Counted from the stretch's first letter, positions 24,568-32,620 are shown. The stretch: DNA of 64,000 nt from Collinsella aerofaciens (GCF_902364945.1 NZ_CABJFS010000002.1:62001-126000); one strand, 5' to 3'. Numbers and translations: made by a program. The notes: generated by a model not told the origin, from the sequence alone.

Positions 24568-25770
24568 ATGAACTCAGAGCAAAGAAGGGCCGCACGCCGC
24601 AAGCGCCGCGAGGAGAAGCGGGCCAAGGCAAAGGCCGAGCGCGTCAAGGCGTGCACGCTTGAGACCGTGGCCGACCTCAACAGCCTGTGCAAGGCTTCAA
24701 AGCAGGCCGCGCGGGGCGTCATGTGGAAGTCGTCCACGCAGAGGTACATGAGAAGCTACCTGCGCAACGCCGTCCTGTCCCGCCGCGACCTTTTGGAGGG
24801 CCGCGACATATGCCGGGGCTTCATACGGTTCGACCTATGGGAGCGCGGCAAGCTGAGGCATATCAGCGCCGTGCACTTCCCCGAGCGCGTGGTGCAGAAG
24901 TCGCTGTCGCAGAACGCGCTCGTGCCCGCGATCGTGCCCACCCTCATAGCCGCGAACTCCGCGAACATCAAGGGGCGCGGCACCGACTACGCCCTGAAGC
25001 TGCTCAAGCGCCACCTGGCCGACCACTGGAGGCGGCACGGCCGCGAGGGCTACATCCTCCTGGGCGACTTCTCCGACTACTTCGCGCGCATAGCGCACCG
25101 ACCCGTCAAAGACCAGGTGGCCTCCGCGCTGCTAGATCCGCGCGTGGTCGCCTTGGAGCACCGCCTGATAGACGCGCAGGGCGATGTGGGCCTGGGGCTT
25201 GGCAGCGAGCCGAACCAGATATGCGCCGTGGCCCACCCCAATCGCATCGACCACTACGTGACCGAGATGCTGCGCCCCGAGTCTTACGGGCGCTACATGG
25301 ACGACTTCTACCTGATACACGAGTCCAAGGACTACTTGCAGGTGTGCCTGCTGCTGATAGAGGGCAAATGCGCCGAGCTGGGCATCGAGCTGAACCCGCG
25401 CAAGACGCGCGTGGTGAAGCTCACGCGCGGGTTCACGTGGCTGAAGAAGCGCATCTTCTACACGGAGACGGGCCGCATAGTCGTGAAGCCGTGCCGAGAC
25501 TCCATAACGCGGGAGCGCCGCAAGCTCAAGAAGATGGCCCGCATGGTCGCCGATGGCATCATGACCCCCGAGCAGGTGGAGCAGAGCTACCAGAGCTGGC
25601 GCGGAGGCATGAAGCGGCTGGACGCGCACCGCAGCGTGCGGGCCATGGACGCGCTGTACCGCAGCCTGTTCGGAAATCCCGCGGGGGGGGTTGCTCAATG
25701 CAATCCAAACCTGGAGGCGACACGGATGGGAACATGCCCCTACCCTAGCAACGGAAGGAGCGACCCATGA
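24568..25770 (+). CDS. DGR reverse transcriptase
   Basis: 400 residues from ATG 24568 (GTG 24559 also in frame; GGGGTG lies eight bases before the ATG). Basic N-terminus. RT motifs in order: RDICRGFIRFDLWERG, FPERVVQKSLSQNALVP, YILLGDFSDYFARI (first Asp), GLGLGSEPNQ where most DGR RTs have a GxxxSQ motif, catalytic GRYMDDFYLIH (YMDD, near residue 250) and ELNPRKTRVVKLTRGFTWLKKR. No maturase, endonuclease or retron msr-msd. Copies TR RNA with adenine infidelity for transfer to VR. Its stop overlaps the next ATG. Confidence 0.95.
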   Translation: MNSEQRRAARRKRREEKRAKAKAERVKACTLETVADLNSLCKASKQAARGVMWKSSTQRYMRSYLRNAVLSRRDLLEGRDICRGFIRFDLWERGKLRHISAVHFPERVVQKSLSQNALVPAIVPTLIAANSANIKGRGTDYALKLLKRHLADHWRRHGREGYILLGDFSDYFARIAHRPVKDQVASALLDPRVVALEHRLIDAQGDVGLGLGSEPNQICAVAHPNRIDHYVTEMLRPESYGRYMDDFYLIHESKDYLQVCLLLIEGKCAELGIELNPRKTRVVKLTRGFTWLKKRIFYTETGRIVVKPCRDSITRERRKLKKMARMVADGIMTPEQVEQSYQSWRGGMKRLDAHRSVRAMDALYRSLFGNPAGGVAQCNPNLEATRMGTCPYPSNGRSDP

Positions 25771-26012
25771 CGGAACGGGAAATCGCCGGGGAGATCAACG
25801 GCTACAAACAGCAGCTTGAGCAGAGCGACTACAAGGTCATGAAGGCGGTGGAGCGCATCTTCTCCGCATCGTCCATCACCGACCTGCTCTCGGCCATCGC
25901 CGCAGCTGCCAAGGAGGTGGCCGAGATCATCTCGCAGCGCCAGACGTGGCGCGACCGCATCAACGAGCTGGAAGCCATGGAGCCCGACCAGCCGGAAGCG
26001 CCGCAGGAGTAG
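25767..26012 (+). CDS. small helical phage protein downstream of the RT
   Basis: 81 residues; ATG overlaps the RT stop (CATGACGG). Helical and acidic (YKQQLEQSDYKVMKAVERIF, AKEVAEIISQRQTWRDRI). Translational coupling with the RT raises the possibility of a DGR accessory role, but lysis genes start right after it and no family is recognised. Confidence 0.65.
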   Translation: MTEREIAGEINGYKQQLEQSDYKVMKAVERIFSASSITDLLSAIAAAAKEVAEIISQRQTWRDRINELEAMEPDQPEAPQE

Positions 26013-26015
26013 CGA

Positions 26016-26041
26016 GCGCCCCTTCGGGGGCGCTTTTCTTT
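26016..26041 (+). terminator. intrinsic terminator after the DGR block
   Basis: GCGCCCC / GGGGCGC stem with a TTCG tetraloop, then TTTTCTTTT. Copy C of the recurring phage module: directly followed by GCCCGGCGACACCTCG, nearly identical to the bases after the 10526 terminator. Confidence 0.9.
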
Positions 26042-26098
26042 TGCCCGGCGACACCTCGCGGACAATCGCGGCAGCGATTCGAGGAGGTGAGAAAACGA

Positions 26099-26512
26099 AT
26101 GACCGACGTGCTGGAAATCTTCGCGCCGTACGGCCCCGGGTCGCTTTTCGGCGCACTGCTCGTCCTAGTGGTCCTGTACTTCGGCAAGCAGTTCCTCGAA
26201 GAGTTCAAGGCCCAGAACGAGCGCAAGGCGAACATCGACCTCAAGCGTGAAGAACGAAAGCAAGACGAGGTGAACGAACGGGCGCAGCGCGACCGCGAGC
26301 GCAGCCAGATGGAGGGCCGCATCGCCGCGCAGATGGAACGCAGCAACGCGCTGATGGAGGCTATGAAGGCGCTCATGGAGTCCGTCGTGACCTCCAATGA
26401 GGTGCTGCACGCCGACCTGGCGAACAGCCAGGCGCGCAGCCAGGGCATGGCGGCGAAGGTCGACCACATCGCCGACCGCGTTGACCTGCTCTACAAGGAA
26501 TCGGCTCGATAG
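26099..26512 (+). CDS. lysis-region membrane protein with coiled coil (holin-associated)
   Basis: 137 residues from ATG 26099, preceded by an ideal SD GAGGAGGTGA. One transmembrane segment near the N-terminus (LFGALLVLVVLYFG), then a long charged coiled coil (ERKANIDLKREERKQDEV). Topology fits BhlA/XhlA-like lysis accessories that sit beside holin and endolysin. Family assignment uncertain. Confidence 0.7.
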   Translation: MTDVLEIFAPYGPGSLFGALLVLVVLYFGKQFLEEFKAQNERKANIDLKREERKQDEVNERAQRDRERSQMEGRIAAQMERSNALMEAMKALMESVVTSNEVLHADLANSQARSQGMAAKVDHIADRVDLLYKESAR

Positions 26513-26525
26513 AAAGGAATCCGAA

Positions 26526-26831
26526 ATGACAGAAATGCAAGCAATCGCAGCCATCGTGCTGTCTTTCGCCGTGCCGTTCGCGGTGCAGCTGATCAAGACC
26601 GAGGCCATGACCGGCAAGGCCGCGCGCATCCTGGCGCTGGGCTGCTCGCTCCTGGCGGGCGTCGTGACCGGCTTCGTGGGCGGCGTGCCCGCAGACCCGG
26701 GCGCATGGGTCACGTGCGCCTTCGCCGTGGTAGGCGGCGTGCAGGCGGCCTACACGCTGTTCAAGTCGGTAGGCATCACATCCAAGTGGCTCGACGCCCT
26801 GCTGGGCGTGACCGTAGGCGGGAAGGAGTAG
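26526..26831 (+). CDS. phage holin
   Basis: 101 residues with two to three hydrophobic helices (MQAIAAIVLSFAVPFAVQLI; ILALGCSLLAGVVTGFVGG; WVTCAFAVVGGVQAAYTLF) and a short charged end. SD GAAAGGAA before ATG 26526. Lies three bases before the endolysin gene, so it is the likely pore that times lysis. Confidence 0.85.
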   Translation: MTEMQAIAAIVLSFAVPFAVQLIKTEAMTGKAARILALGCSLLAGVVTGFVGGVPADPGAWVTCAFAVVGGVQAAYTLFKSVGITSKWLDALLGVTVGGKE

Positions 26832-26834
26832 GCA

Positions 26835-27647
26835 ATGGCTAAACTGTTCATCATCTGCGGCCACGGCGCTGGCGACCCCGGCTGCTGCGCAGGCGGCTGC
26901 ACCGAGGCCGAGCGCGTTCGCGCCCTGGGCCAGCGAATCAAGGAACTGGGCGGTTCCGAGGTCGAGCTGGGCGATACGTCCCGCAACTGGTACGCCGACG
27001 GCGGGCTTAACCGCCTGAGCACCGACGCGCCAGTGGTGGAGCTGCACATGGACGCCAGCGGCATCGCCACGGCCCACGGCGCGCACGTCATCATCAAGGA
27101 GGGCTTTGAGCCTGACGAGTACGACAATGCGCTGGCCGACAAGCTGGCGGCGTTCATGCCCGGGCGCTCCGAGAAGCTGGTGCGCCGTTCCGACCTCGCG
27201 AACCCGAACCGAGCCGCCGCGCGCGGCATCAACTACCGCCTGTGCGAGAACGGCTTCATCGACAACGACGGCGACCGCGAGAAGTTCAACGGCAACCTGG
27301 ACGAGCTGGCGCGCATCTACCTGGAATGCTTCGGCATCACTGCTGGAAGCGCCCCCGCAGCCGTCCCGCAGCCGCAGCCTGCGCAGCAGGAAACGACCGA
27401 GAACTTCGGCGGCACCTACCGCTGCACTGTGGACTACCTGCGCGTGCGCGACGCCCCCGGCCTGGGCGGCACCGAGGTGGCGCACTATTCCAGCGGCGAG
27501 ACCGTGACGCTGGATAACTGGTACAAAATCGCCGACGGCTACGTGTGGGGCCGATACACGGGCTACAGCGGCGCAACGCGCTACATCGCCGTGGGCAAGG
27601 CAACGGGCAAGCCAGAGGCCGACGACTATCTGGTGAAGGTGGGATAG
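26835..27647 (+). CDS. endolysin: N-acetylmuramoyl-L-alanine amidase with SH3-like domain
   Basis: 270 residues. Residues 1-170 are Amidase_3-like: zinc ligands in ICGHGAGDPG and VVELHMDAS, with EVELGDTSRNWYADGG between and a C-terminal EKFNGNLDELARIYLE. A Pro/Gln linker precedes an SH3-like domain (TYRCTVDYLRVRDAPGLGG, VTLDNWYKIADGYVWGRY), presumably for cell-wall binding. Cuts the peptide from muramic acid to release progeny. Confidence 0.92.
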   Translation: MAKLFIICGHGAGDPGCCAGGCTEAERVRALGQRIKELGGSEVELGDTSRNWYADGGLNRLSTDAPVVELHMDASGIATAHGAHVIIKEGFEPDEYDNALADKLAAFMPGRSEKLVRRSDLANPNRAAARGINYRLCENGFIDNDGDREKFNGNLDELARIYLECFGITAGSAPAAVPQPQPAQQETTENFGGTYRCTVDYLRVRDAPGLGGTEVAHYSSGETVTLDNWYKIADGYVWGRYTGYSGATRYIAVGKATGKPEADDYLVKVG

Positions 27648-27650
27648 GCC

Positions 27651-27962
27651 ATGCCGTACCCGAGCCCCGCAGACGAGGAGCGCAACGGCGGGTGCGGCCC
27701 CATCCTCGCGGCGGTCGTCCTGCTGTTCATCGTCCTGGCCGCCGCCAGCTGCGCGTCGCAGGCCATGGGAGCGCAAGACGTGACCGTGAGGCAAGCCCGC
27801 ACGGACGGCCCCATATACGACCTGCCCGAGGGCATCGGCCAGGAAATCGTGTGCGACGAGCACAACCGCGAGTACCTGCTGCTTACCACCGAGCAGGGCG
27901 GCGTGTTCCTCATGCCGTACATGGACGAGGACGGCGAGCAGGAGATCATGCCGCAGGCCTAG
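27651..27962 (+). CDS. membrane/exported small protein at the prophage right end
   Basis: 103 residues. One hydrophobic segment (GPILAAVVLLFIVLAAASC) ending in a possible lipobox-like LAAASC, then a soluble domain of about 65 residues with QARTDGPIYDLPEGIGQEIVCD. May be a spanin-like lysis helper or a lysogenic-conversion surface protein. Last phage gene before the terminator and tmRNA. Confidence 0.65.
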   Translation: MPYPSPADEERNGGCGPILAAVVLLFIVLAAASCASQAMGAQDVTVRQARTDGPIYDLPEGIGQEIVCDEHNREYLLLTTEQGGVFLMPYMDEDGEQEIMPQA

Positions 27963-27968
27963 AACGCA

Positions 27969-28000
27969 AAGAAGCCGCCCCGTATGGAGCGGCTTCTTTC
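27969..28000 (+). terminator. intrinsic terminator closing the prophage
   Basis: Perfect 10-bp stem AAGAAGCCGC / GCGGCTTCTT, loop CCCGTATGGA, then TTTC. Also A-rich on the left, so it can work on both strands. Sits 68 bases from the tmRNA 3' end. Confidence 0.85.
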
Positions 28001-28067
28001 TATCTGACGAGCAATACGAACGCCCGCCTAACGACGAACACGCGTATGTGTTCGCCTACTGAACAGT

Positions 28068-28110
28068 TGGTGGAGGCGCGGAGAATCGAACTCCGGTCCA
28101 CGAAAGCCCC
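28068..28110. other. probable phage attachment site (attR-like) in the tmRNA 3' end
   Basis: The last phage gene and terminator end 68 bases from the tmRNA 3' CCA. tmRNA and tRNA 3' ends are frequent integrase targets because the phage can restore the gene end. The core should be part of the T-arm/acceptor sequence GGAGTTCGATTCTCCGCGCC. The partner copy and the integrase are outside the window, so the exact core is unproven. Confidence 0.55.
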
Positions 28111-28431
28111 TTGATTGGCATCTCCAAGCTCAGTCGCTGGTTTAGTCTCGGACGCCTTGCGCGCAGCGACACGCTCGCGACGTCCTAACCGGTTCGGTCT
28201 TAGCCCGCGCCATACCGATTACGTGCGCAGGAGCATTCCCCTAAGATGACGTCGCGCCGGTGTCGGGGAAATCACCGGGTTGACGCGCCGCTATAAATTA
28301 AGCAGCGAGAGCCATAGGCTCAAAAGAAGAGTTGTTGTCAATTCAATTTGACGGTACCCCTGTTTAACGAGGCGAGGAGACCTCGGCTTGCTTCCTCTCT
28401 CAGAGCTATCGTGTCGAAACCAGTCGCCCCC
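28068..28431 (-). ncRNA. ssrA: transfer-messenger RNA
   Basis: 364 nt, minus strand. 5' end GGGGGCGACTGGTTTCGACA and 3' end GGAGTTCGATTCTCCGCGCC then TCCACCA give the tRNA-like domain; the acceptor strands pair as GGGGGCG with CGCCTCC (one G-U). The tag frame ends DNNSSFEPMALAA then TAA, with the usual ALAA degron. Rescues stalled ribosomes with SmpB. Its CCA end faces the prophage. Confidence 0.96.
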
Positions 28432-28670
28432 GAATGTCGGGAAAGTCTGGATGGTATCGGGCCTGCAAACACCCGATAACCGTCGACTTTTCAAGGAACA
28501 TACGGGGCGAGCCCCGCTTGTGGAGTGTTATCTTACCACGTTCTGAAAGCGGACAGCTGTTCTATGCACGAGCTGTGAAGACCCCAATGTGCGCCGCACT
28601 TCGCACTTTTGTTACCGATCGCGTCACGTATATTTTCGCCAAGCAAAATTGACCCGTCGAAAGGACCGTT

Positions 28671-29105
28671 ATGGATACCAAACAGCAACTCGTCGATGCC
28701 CTCGCAGGCCTGGGCTCAACCATTACCGAAGCTATGGATGTCATCGAGGGCTTTGTCCCCTGCGGACATCCCGCCCTCACGGTATCGAACGCACTCGTCG
28801 CGCTGGACGTTGACGATGATGCAGCTCTCGCCCAGCAGCTTGAGACCGTCGAGGGCTTTATCGACCACGTGAGTGAGAACCGCGGCGTGGCCGCCTACCA
28901 CGGTATCGAGGTCGAGCTCGCGGGTCCCAAAGCCGATCTGCTCGCAGCAATCCGCGAGGTAGGCGCCCTCATGCAGACCGCAGGCGTCAAGAACACCCAG
29001 GTCAACGAGTGGGTCTACCGCAGTCTGGCAGCACTCGACAGCTCCGACGAAAAGGCAGCCGAGCAGCTCGCAGAAAGTCCCGCCATTAAGGCCGAGCTTT
29101 TGTAA
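28671..29105 (+). CDS. hypothetical protein, helical, host chromosome
   Basis: 144 residues, SD GAAAGGACC before ATG 28671 and a TATATT box about 40 bases upstream. Acidic, mostly helical: KQQLVDALAGLGSTITEAMDVIEGF, then LAAIREVGALMQTAGVKNTQVNEWVYRSLAAL. No recognised family. Followed by a GCGGGCC...GGCCCGC hairpin (about 29115-29148) shared with the convergent PIN gene. Confidence 0.7.
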   Translation: MDTKQQLVDALAGLGSTITEAMDVIEGFVPCGHPALTVSNALVALDVDDDAALAQQLETVEGFIDHVSENRGVAAYHGIEVELAGPKADLLAAIREVGALMQTAGVKNTQVNEWVYRSLAALDSSDEKAAEQLAESPAIKAELL

Positions 29106-29163
29106 ATAGCAGACGCGGGCCCCTTGGCGCATCGTCGTCCAAGAGGCCCGCAAACAGTTCGCG

Positions 29164-29679
29164 TCAACCGATTGCCGCGCCGCCGCGTTCGGCCAAGGCA
29201 AGAATCGGCATCATTTGACAAGGTGTCTTTGCTGCAAGATCGGCATGTTCGAGCAGCTTTCGATCGTTTGTCACCAAGTAATCGACCTGCGCACGCTTGC
29301 ACGCGGCGAGCACCAAGTTGTCCTCGTAATCGCGATGGAGCGCTAAGTATTTGTCGGCCAGCCAAAGGTCCGACGCATCTGCACCCACGGCCGTGGCGTT
29401 TTCGGTCATGTTCCGAACAAACGCCAACGCCGCATCGCCAATTGCGCGGGCAGACGCCTCGTCGAGCGCTGCCCCACTGGCAAGAACGCTACGCTTCAGC
29501 TCGTGTTGGACAACGTACAGCACGTCCTTGGCGATATGCACCGGAAAGAACAGCAATGCCCCCGTCTCCGCCGCCTGCCCAATAAACGCACGCGCGGCAA
29601 GCGACTCAGCATGGTCGACGCAAAACGAATCAACCCATACGTTGGCATCCACCATTATCTTGAGAGGCGCCCCGCTCAC
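29164..29679 (-). CDS. PIN-domain toxin (RNase)
   Basis: 171 residues. PIN-fold acidic residues in KIMVDANVWVDSF (N-terminus), SDLWLADKYLAL, DYEDNLVLAA and YLVTNDRKLL fit the VapC-like active site that cleaves RNA. ATG overlaps the stop of the upstream antitoxin gene (four bases), the standard toxin-after-antitoxin layout. Confidence 0.85.
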   Translation of the reverse strand: MSGAPLKIMVDANVWVDSFCVDHAESLAARAFIGQAAETGALLFFPVHIAKDVLYVVQHELKRSVLASGAALDEASARAIGDAALAFVRNMTENATAVGADASDLWLADKYLALHRDYEDNLVLAACKRAQVDYLVTNDRKLLEHADLAAKTPCQMMPILALAERGGAAIG

Positions 29680-30011
29680 TGGATCATCCCCTTTTGGCGA
29701 TAATGCTCATCCATGGCGTCGGAATAGATTGCGTCCCAATCGCGATCGTCAGATACGGGCGACGTAGCGATGCCCAGGTCCGCGTAAAGCTGATCCGCCG
29801 CCGCCCATGATGCGGCGAACGGCGTATCGGGCGCGACGGTCTGCTGCCGGTCGTCGACGGCCGCAAGCACTTCCTCGCACTGCCCGCCACCCTGCGCGAC
29901 CTTGGCCACCACCTTTTTGATGAGCTCGGGCAGTGACCCGCCCGAAAGCCGCAGCGCCTCCTCGGCACGGTTCTTGACCTGGCGATCTACGCGAACGTTC
30001 ACCTGCGCCAT
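29676..30011 (-). CDS. ribbon-helix-helix antitoxin
   Basis: 111 residues from ATG 30011; a longer frame back to 30071 is rejected because it would start inside the promoter. N-terminus MAQVNVRVDRQVKNRAEEAL is the RelB/DinJ-type beta strand and helix, followed by ELIKKVVAKVAQ. The C-terminal half (DRDWDAIYSDAMDEHYRQK) should wrap the PIN toxin. Expected to bind the GCTAGC operators upstream and repress the pair. Confidence 0.83.
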   Translation of the reverse strand: MAQVNVRVDRQVKNRAEEALRLSGGSLPELIKKVVAKVAQGGGQCEEVLAAVDDRQQTVAPDTPFAASWAAADQLYADLGIATSPVSDDRDWDAIYSDAMDEHYRQKGMIQ

Positions 30012-30051
30012 GCCGCTAACAGCACCCACGTCGATCCCGCCCCCTTCAATT

Positions 30052-30098
30052 GCTAGCCATGCTAGCACCACTATATAGAGAAGCTAGCACTTGGTCAA
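30052..30098 (-). promoter_or_regulatory. toxin-antitoxin promoter with triple GCTAGC operator
   Basis: On the minus strand -35 TTGACC (30093-30098), 17-base spacer, -10 TATAGT (30070-30075). Three GCTAGC palindromes lie at 30083-30088 (in the spacer), 30061-30066 and 30052-30057 (at and past the start point). The arrangement is what an autorepressing RHH antitoxin would use. Leader to the ATG is about 50 bases. Confidence 0.85.
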
Positions 30099-30106
30099 AC
30101 GCAAAA

Positions 30107-30148
30107 GGCCTGCGCCCGGACGACACCGATGCCGTCTGGGCGCAGGCC
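30107..30148 (-). terminator. intrinsic terminator of the P-type ATPase operon
   Basis: Long near-perfect stem GGCCTGCGCCC...GGGCGCAGGCC with GACG/CGTC continuation; on the minus strand it is followed by TTTTGC. Lies between the ATPase stop and the TA promoter, insulating the two units. Confidence 0.85.
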
Positions 30149-30172
30149 AGATAACGTGGGCGAACACGTCTG

Positions 30173-32248
30173 CTAACGCAGGCAAGCCTTCGCGTTGCTC
30201 AGGCTGTAGGCAATCGTCGAGCCGTTGTGCAGCAGTGACGACGTCTGCGGGGTAATCGCGCCGGTAATACCCAATGCCAACAGCGCCGAGTTGGTGAGCA
30301 TCACCTTAGAGTAGGAGCTCGTCAGACGATCAATGAGGCCCTGGCTCATGCGGCGCAAACGCACGATCGCGGCCAGATCCGTGTCGGTCAGGATGATATC
30401 GGCGACCTCCTTGGCGATGTCGCTTCCGCCACCCATTGCCAGCCCCACGTCGGCCAAACCGAGTGCCGGCGAATCGTTGACGCCGTCGCCCACCATGGCA
30501 ACGTGGCGCCCCTCACTCTTAATGCGCTCCACATAGGCGTACTTGTCCTCGGGCAGCAGCTCGGCCTTAAACTCGTCGACACCCGCCTCGCGCGCAATGC
30601 GCTCGGCCGTGCGCTCCGAATCGCCCGTGAGCATAACGACATGCTTGACGCCCAGCGCATGTAGGTCGGCGATGGCCTCACGGACGCCGGGCTTGAGCGG
30701 ATCCTCGATGCCGAGCACGCCGACGACCTTGCCGTCGACCGCCAGATACAGCGGCGACAGGCCTTGCATCTGGAGCTCGATTTGCTCCTTGATGTCGGAC
30801 TCGAGCTGCGCACCCTCGTCCTCAAATATAAAGTGCGCCGAACCGATAATGGCGCGACGCCCCTCGATGGACGAAGCGATGCCGTGCGCCACGATGTACT
30901 CGACCGCGGCATGGCGCTCGCGGTGCTCGAGCCCGCGCTCGAGGGCGGCGTTGACCACGGCACGCGCCACCGGATGCGGGAAATGCTCCTCCAAGCAAGC
31001 GGAAAGGCGCAGGACCTCGTCCTCGCTCCAGCCGTCGGTCGTCAGCACGCAAGCCAGGCGCGGCTGCGCCTCGGTGAGCGTGCCAGTCTTATCAAACACA
31101 ATGGTGTCGGCCTTGGCAAACGACTCAAAGTACTTTGCGCCCTTGACCATGACGCCCATCTTGGCAGCATCGCTCATAGCGGTCATGACGGCGACGGAAC
31201 CCGTGAGCTTGAGTGCGCACGAGTAGTCGACCATCAGCGCCGCCGAGGTCTTGATAAGGCTGCGCGTGGTGAGCGCAACCAGGCCCGCGAGCAGGAAGTT
31301 CCACGGGACGATCTTGTTGGCGAGGTCCTCCATATGCGACTGGCCCTCGGATTTGAGCGAGTCGGCCGTCTGCACGAGCGAGACGATCGAGCGCAGTTTG
31401 GTCTGCGCCGTGTTGGCGCGCACGCGCACCAAGATGCTGCCGTCTTCCACGACGGTACCGGCGAACACGTCGTCGCCCACGCTGCGCTCAACGGCCAGCG
31501 GCTCGCCGGTCAGGGTCGCCTGGTTGACCATAGCGCTCCCCTGCTCGACGACACCGTCGATGCAAATGGACATGCCAGTGCGCACGGCCACCAAGTCGCC
31601 GGGCTCAAGCTCGGTGGCGGCAACGCTTACCTCGGTATCGCCGACGACCTTTTGCGCCTTGTCGGGTACATCGAGCAGCGAGTTGATGAGCTCGTTTTCG
31701 CTCATGGCGCGGGTGTAGTCCTCGAGCAGCTCGCCCACGTTGAGCAGGAACATTGTCTGGCCCGCGGTGTCGACATCACGCTTGACGAACGAAATGCCGA
31801 TGGCCGAAGCGTCGAGCACGGGAACGGTCAGGCGCGGCTGCGCCAGCTCATGAAGGGCAGCGCGCAAAAATGCCATGTAACCGGCCACGACAAACACCGC
31901 ACGCAGGGGCGTGGGCAAAAACCATCGGCGCGCATAGTGGGCGCCGACAAGCGTGGCAAGATCCATAACGAGCTTGTGCTTGCGCGGCTCAAGCTGCATC
32001 ACGTAACCCGTCTTTGCGTCGGCAATGGCCTGAGCGTCGAGCGCACCGACGGCGGCCAGCACGGCATCGCGACACGGCTCGTCATATTCGAGCGCTAACT
32101 GGCCAATACGGCCATAGACGCGTACCTTGTGCACGCCGTCGATATCGCCGCTGAGCTTAAGAAGTGCATCGAGATCGCTCTCTGGCACAGGACCCGCCAA
32201 TTGAAGACGGGTCCTGCCGGGGATCTCGCTAATAATCGAGAATCTCAT
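30173..32248 (-). CDS. P1B-type metal-transporting ATPase
   Basis: 691 residues. An HMA-like degenerate N-terminus (RFSIISEIPGRTRLQLAG) without a CxxC. Actuator ATLTGEPLAVE, phosphorylation site FDKTGTLTEAQP, nucleotide-binding FPHPVARAV, and hinge MVGDGVNDSPALGLAD. The membrane metal motif is SCALK where copper/zinc pumps have CPC, so the substrate is probably not copper or zinc; manganese or iron is a reasonable guess. Co-directional with the DUF6110 gene (18-base gap), whose promoter overlaps a DtxR-like palindrome. Confidence 0.88.
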   Translation of the reverse strand: MRFSIISEIPGRTRLQLAGPVPESDLDALLKLSGDIDGVHKVRVYGRIGQLALEYDEPCRDAVLAAVGALDAQAIADAKTGYVMQLEPRKHKLVMDLATLVGAHYARRWFLPTPLRAVFVVAGYMAFLRAALHELAQPRLTVPVLDASAIGISFVKRDVDTAGQTMFLLNVGELLEDYTRAMSENELINSLLDVPDKAQKVVGDTEVSVAATELEPGDLVAVRTGMSICIDGVVEQGSAMVNQATLTGEPLAVERSVGDDVFAGTVVEDGSILVRVRANTAQTKLRSIVSLVQTADSLKSEGQSHMEDLANKIVPWNFLLAGLVALTTRSLIKTSAALMVDYSCALKLTGSVAVMTAMSDAAKMGVMVKGAKYFESFAKADTIVFDKTGTLTEAQPRLACVLTTDGWSEDEVLRLSACLEEHFPHPVARAVVNAALERGLEHRERHAAVEYIVAHGIASSIEGRRAIIGSAHFIFEDEGAQLESDIKEQIELQMQGLSPLYLAVDGKVVGVLGIEDPLKPGVREAIADLHALGVKHVVMLTGDSERTAERIAREAGVDEFKAELLPEDKYAYVERIKSEGRHVAMVGDGVNDSPALGLADVGLAMGGGSDIAKEVADIILTDTDLAAIVRLRRMSQGLIDRLTSSYSKVMLTNSALLALGITGAITPQTSSLLHNGSTIAYSLSNAKACLR

Positions 32249-32266
32249 AGTTTGTGCCTGGGAGCG

Positions 32267-32512
32267 TTACTCGGCTGCCTCGTCAGCAGCGGCCTCGCTC
32301 TGGGTGATGTAGGCCGCCTCGGCAACCATGTCGTCGACATTAGCCTTGGCCTGCTCGACCATGTCCTGGTAGCCGTTCTTGATGCGCATGCCGCACGCGA
32401 TACCCTGCACGCAGGCGTTCTTTACCGGAGCGCTGGTGAGCAGCTTGATGCCAGCCGTACCAAGCAGAAAACCGCCACCAACAAGCAGGGTGTTGAACGT
32501 GGACTTCTTCAT
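32267..32512 (-). CDS. DUF6110-like small membrane protein
   Basis: 81 residues from ATG 32512, chosen for SD GGGAGAG and because upstream codons lack a good start. FNTLLVGGGFLLGTAGIKLL is a single membrane helix; CVQGIACGMRIKNGYQDMVEQAKANVDDM follows. Small proteins of this kind are found beside metal P-type ATPases and are thought to assist them. Acidic Ala-rich tail. Confidence 0.72.
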   Translation of the reverse strand: MKKSTFNTLLVGGGFLLGTAGIKLLTSAPVKNACVQGIACGMRIKNGYQDMVEQAKANVDDMVAEAAYITQSEAAADEAAE

Positions 32513-32620
32513 GATGTCTCTCCCTTTTGCCGCATTGGACGCGGCATGGTGCCTCAGCACCCGAGTAAACAAGTTTGCTCGAGCACGCTTTTGAAATATC
32601 TCAATTTTATCTAACTATCT

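Noticed and set aside
24568..25770. Retron or group II intron RT
   Set aside because: No msr-msd, maturase or intron structure; a matching TR/VR pair with adenine-specific changes identifies a DGR.
28291..28494. Short ORF in the tmRNA region
   Set aside because: Overlaps ssrA, whose ends, acceptor stem and tag are clear.
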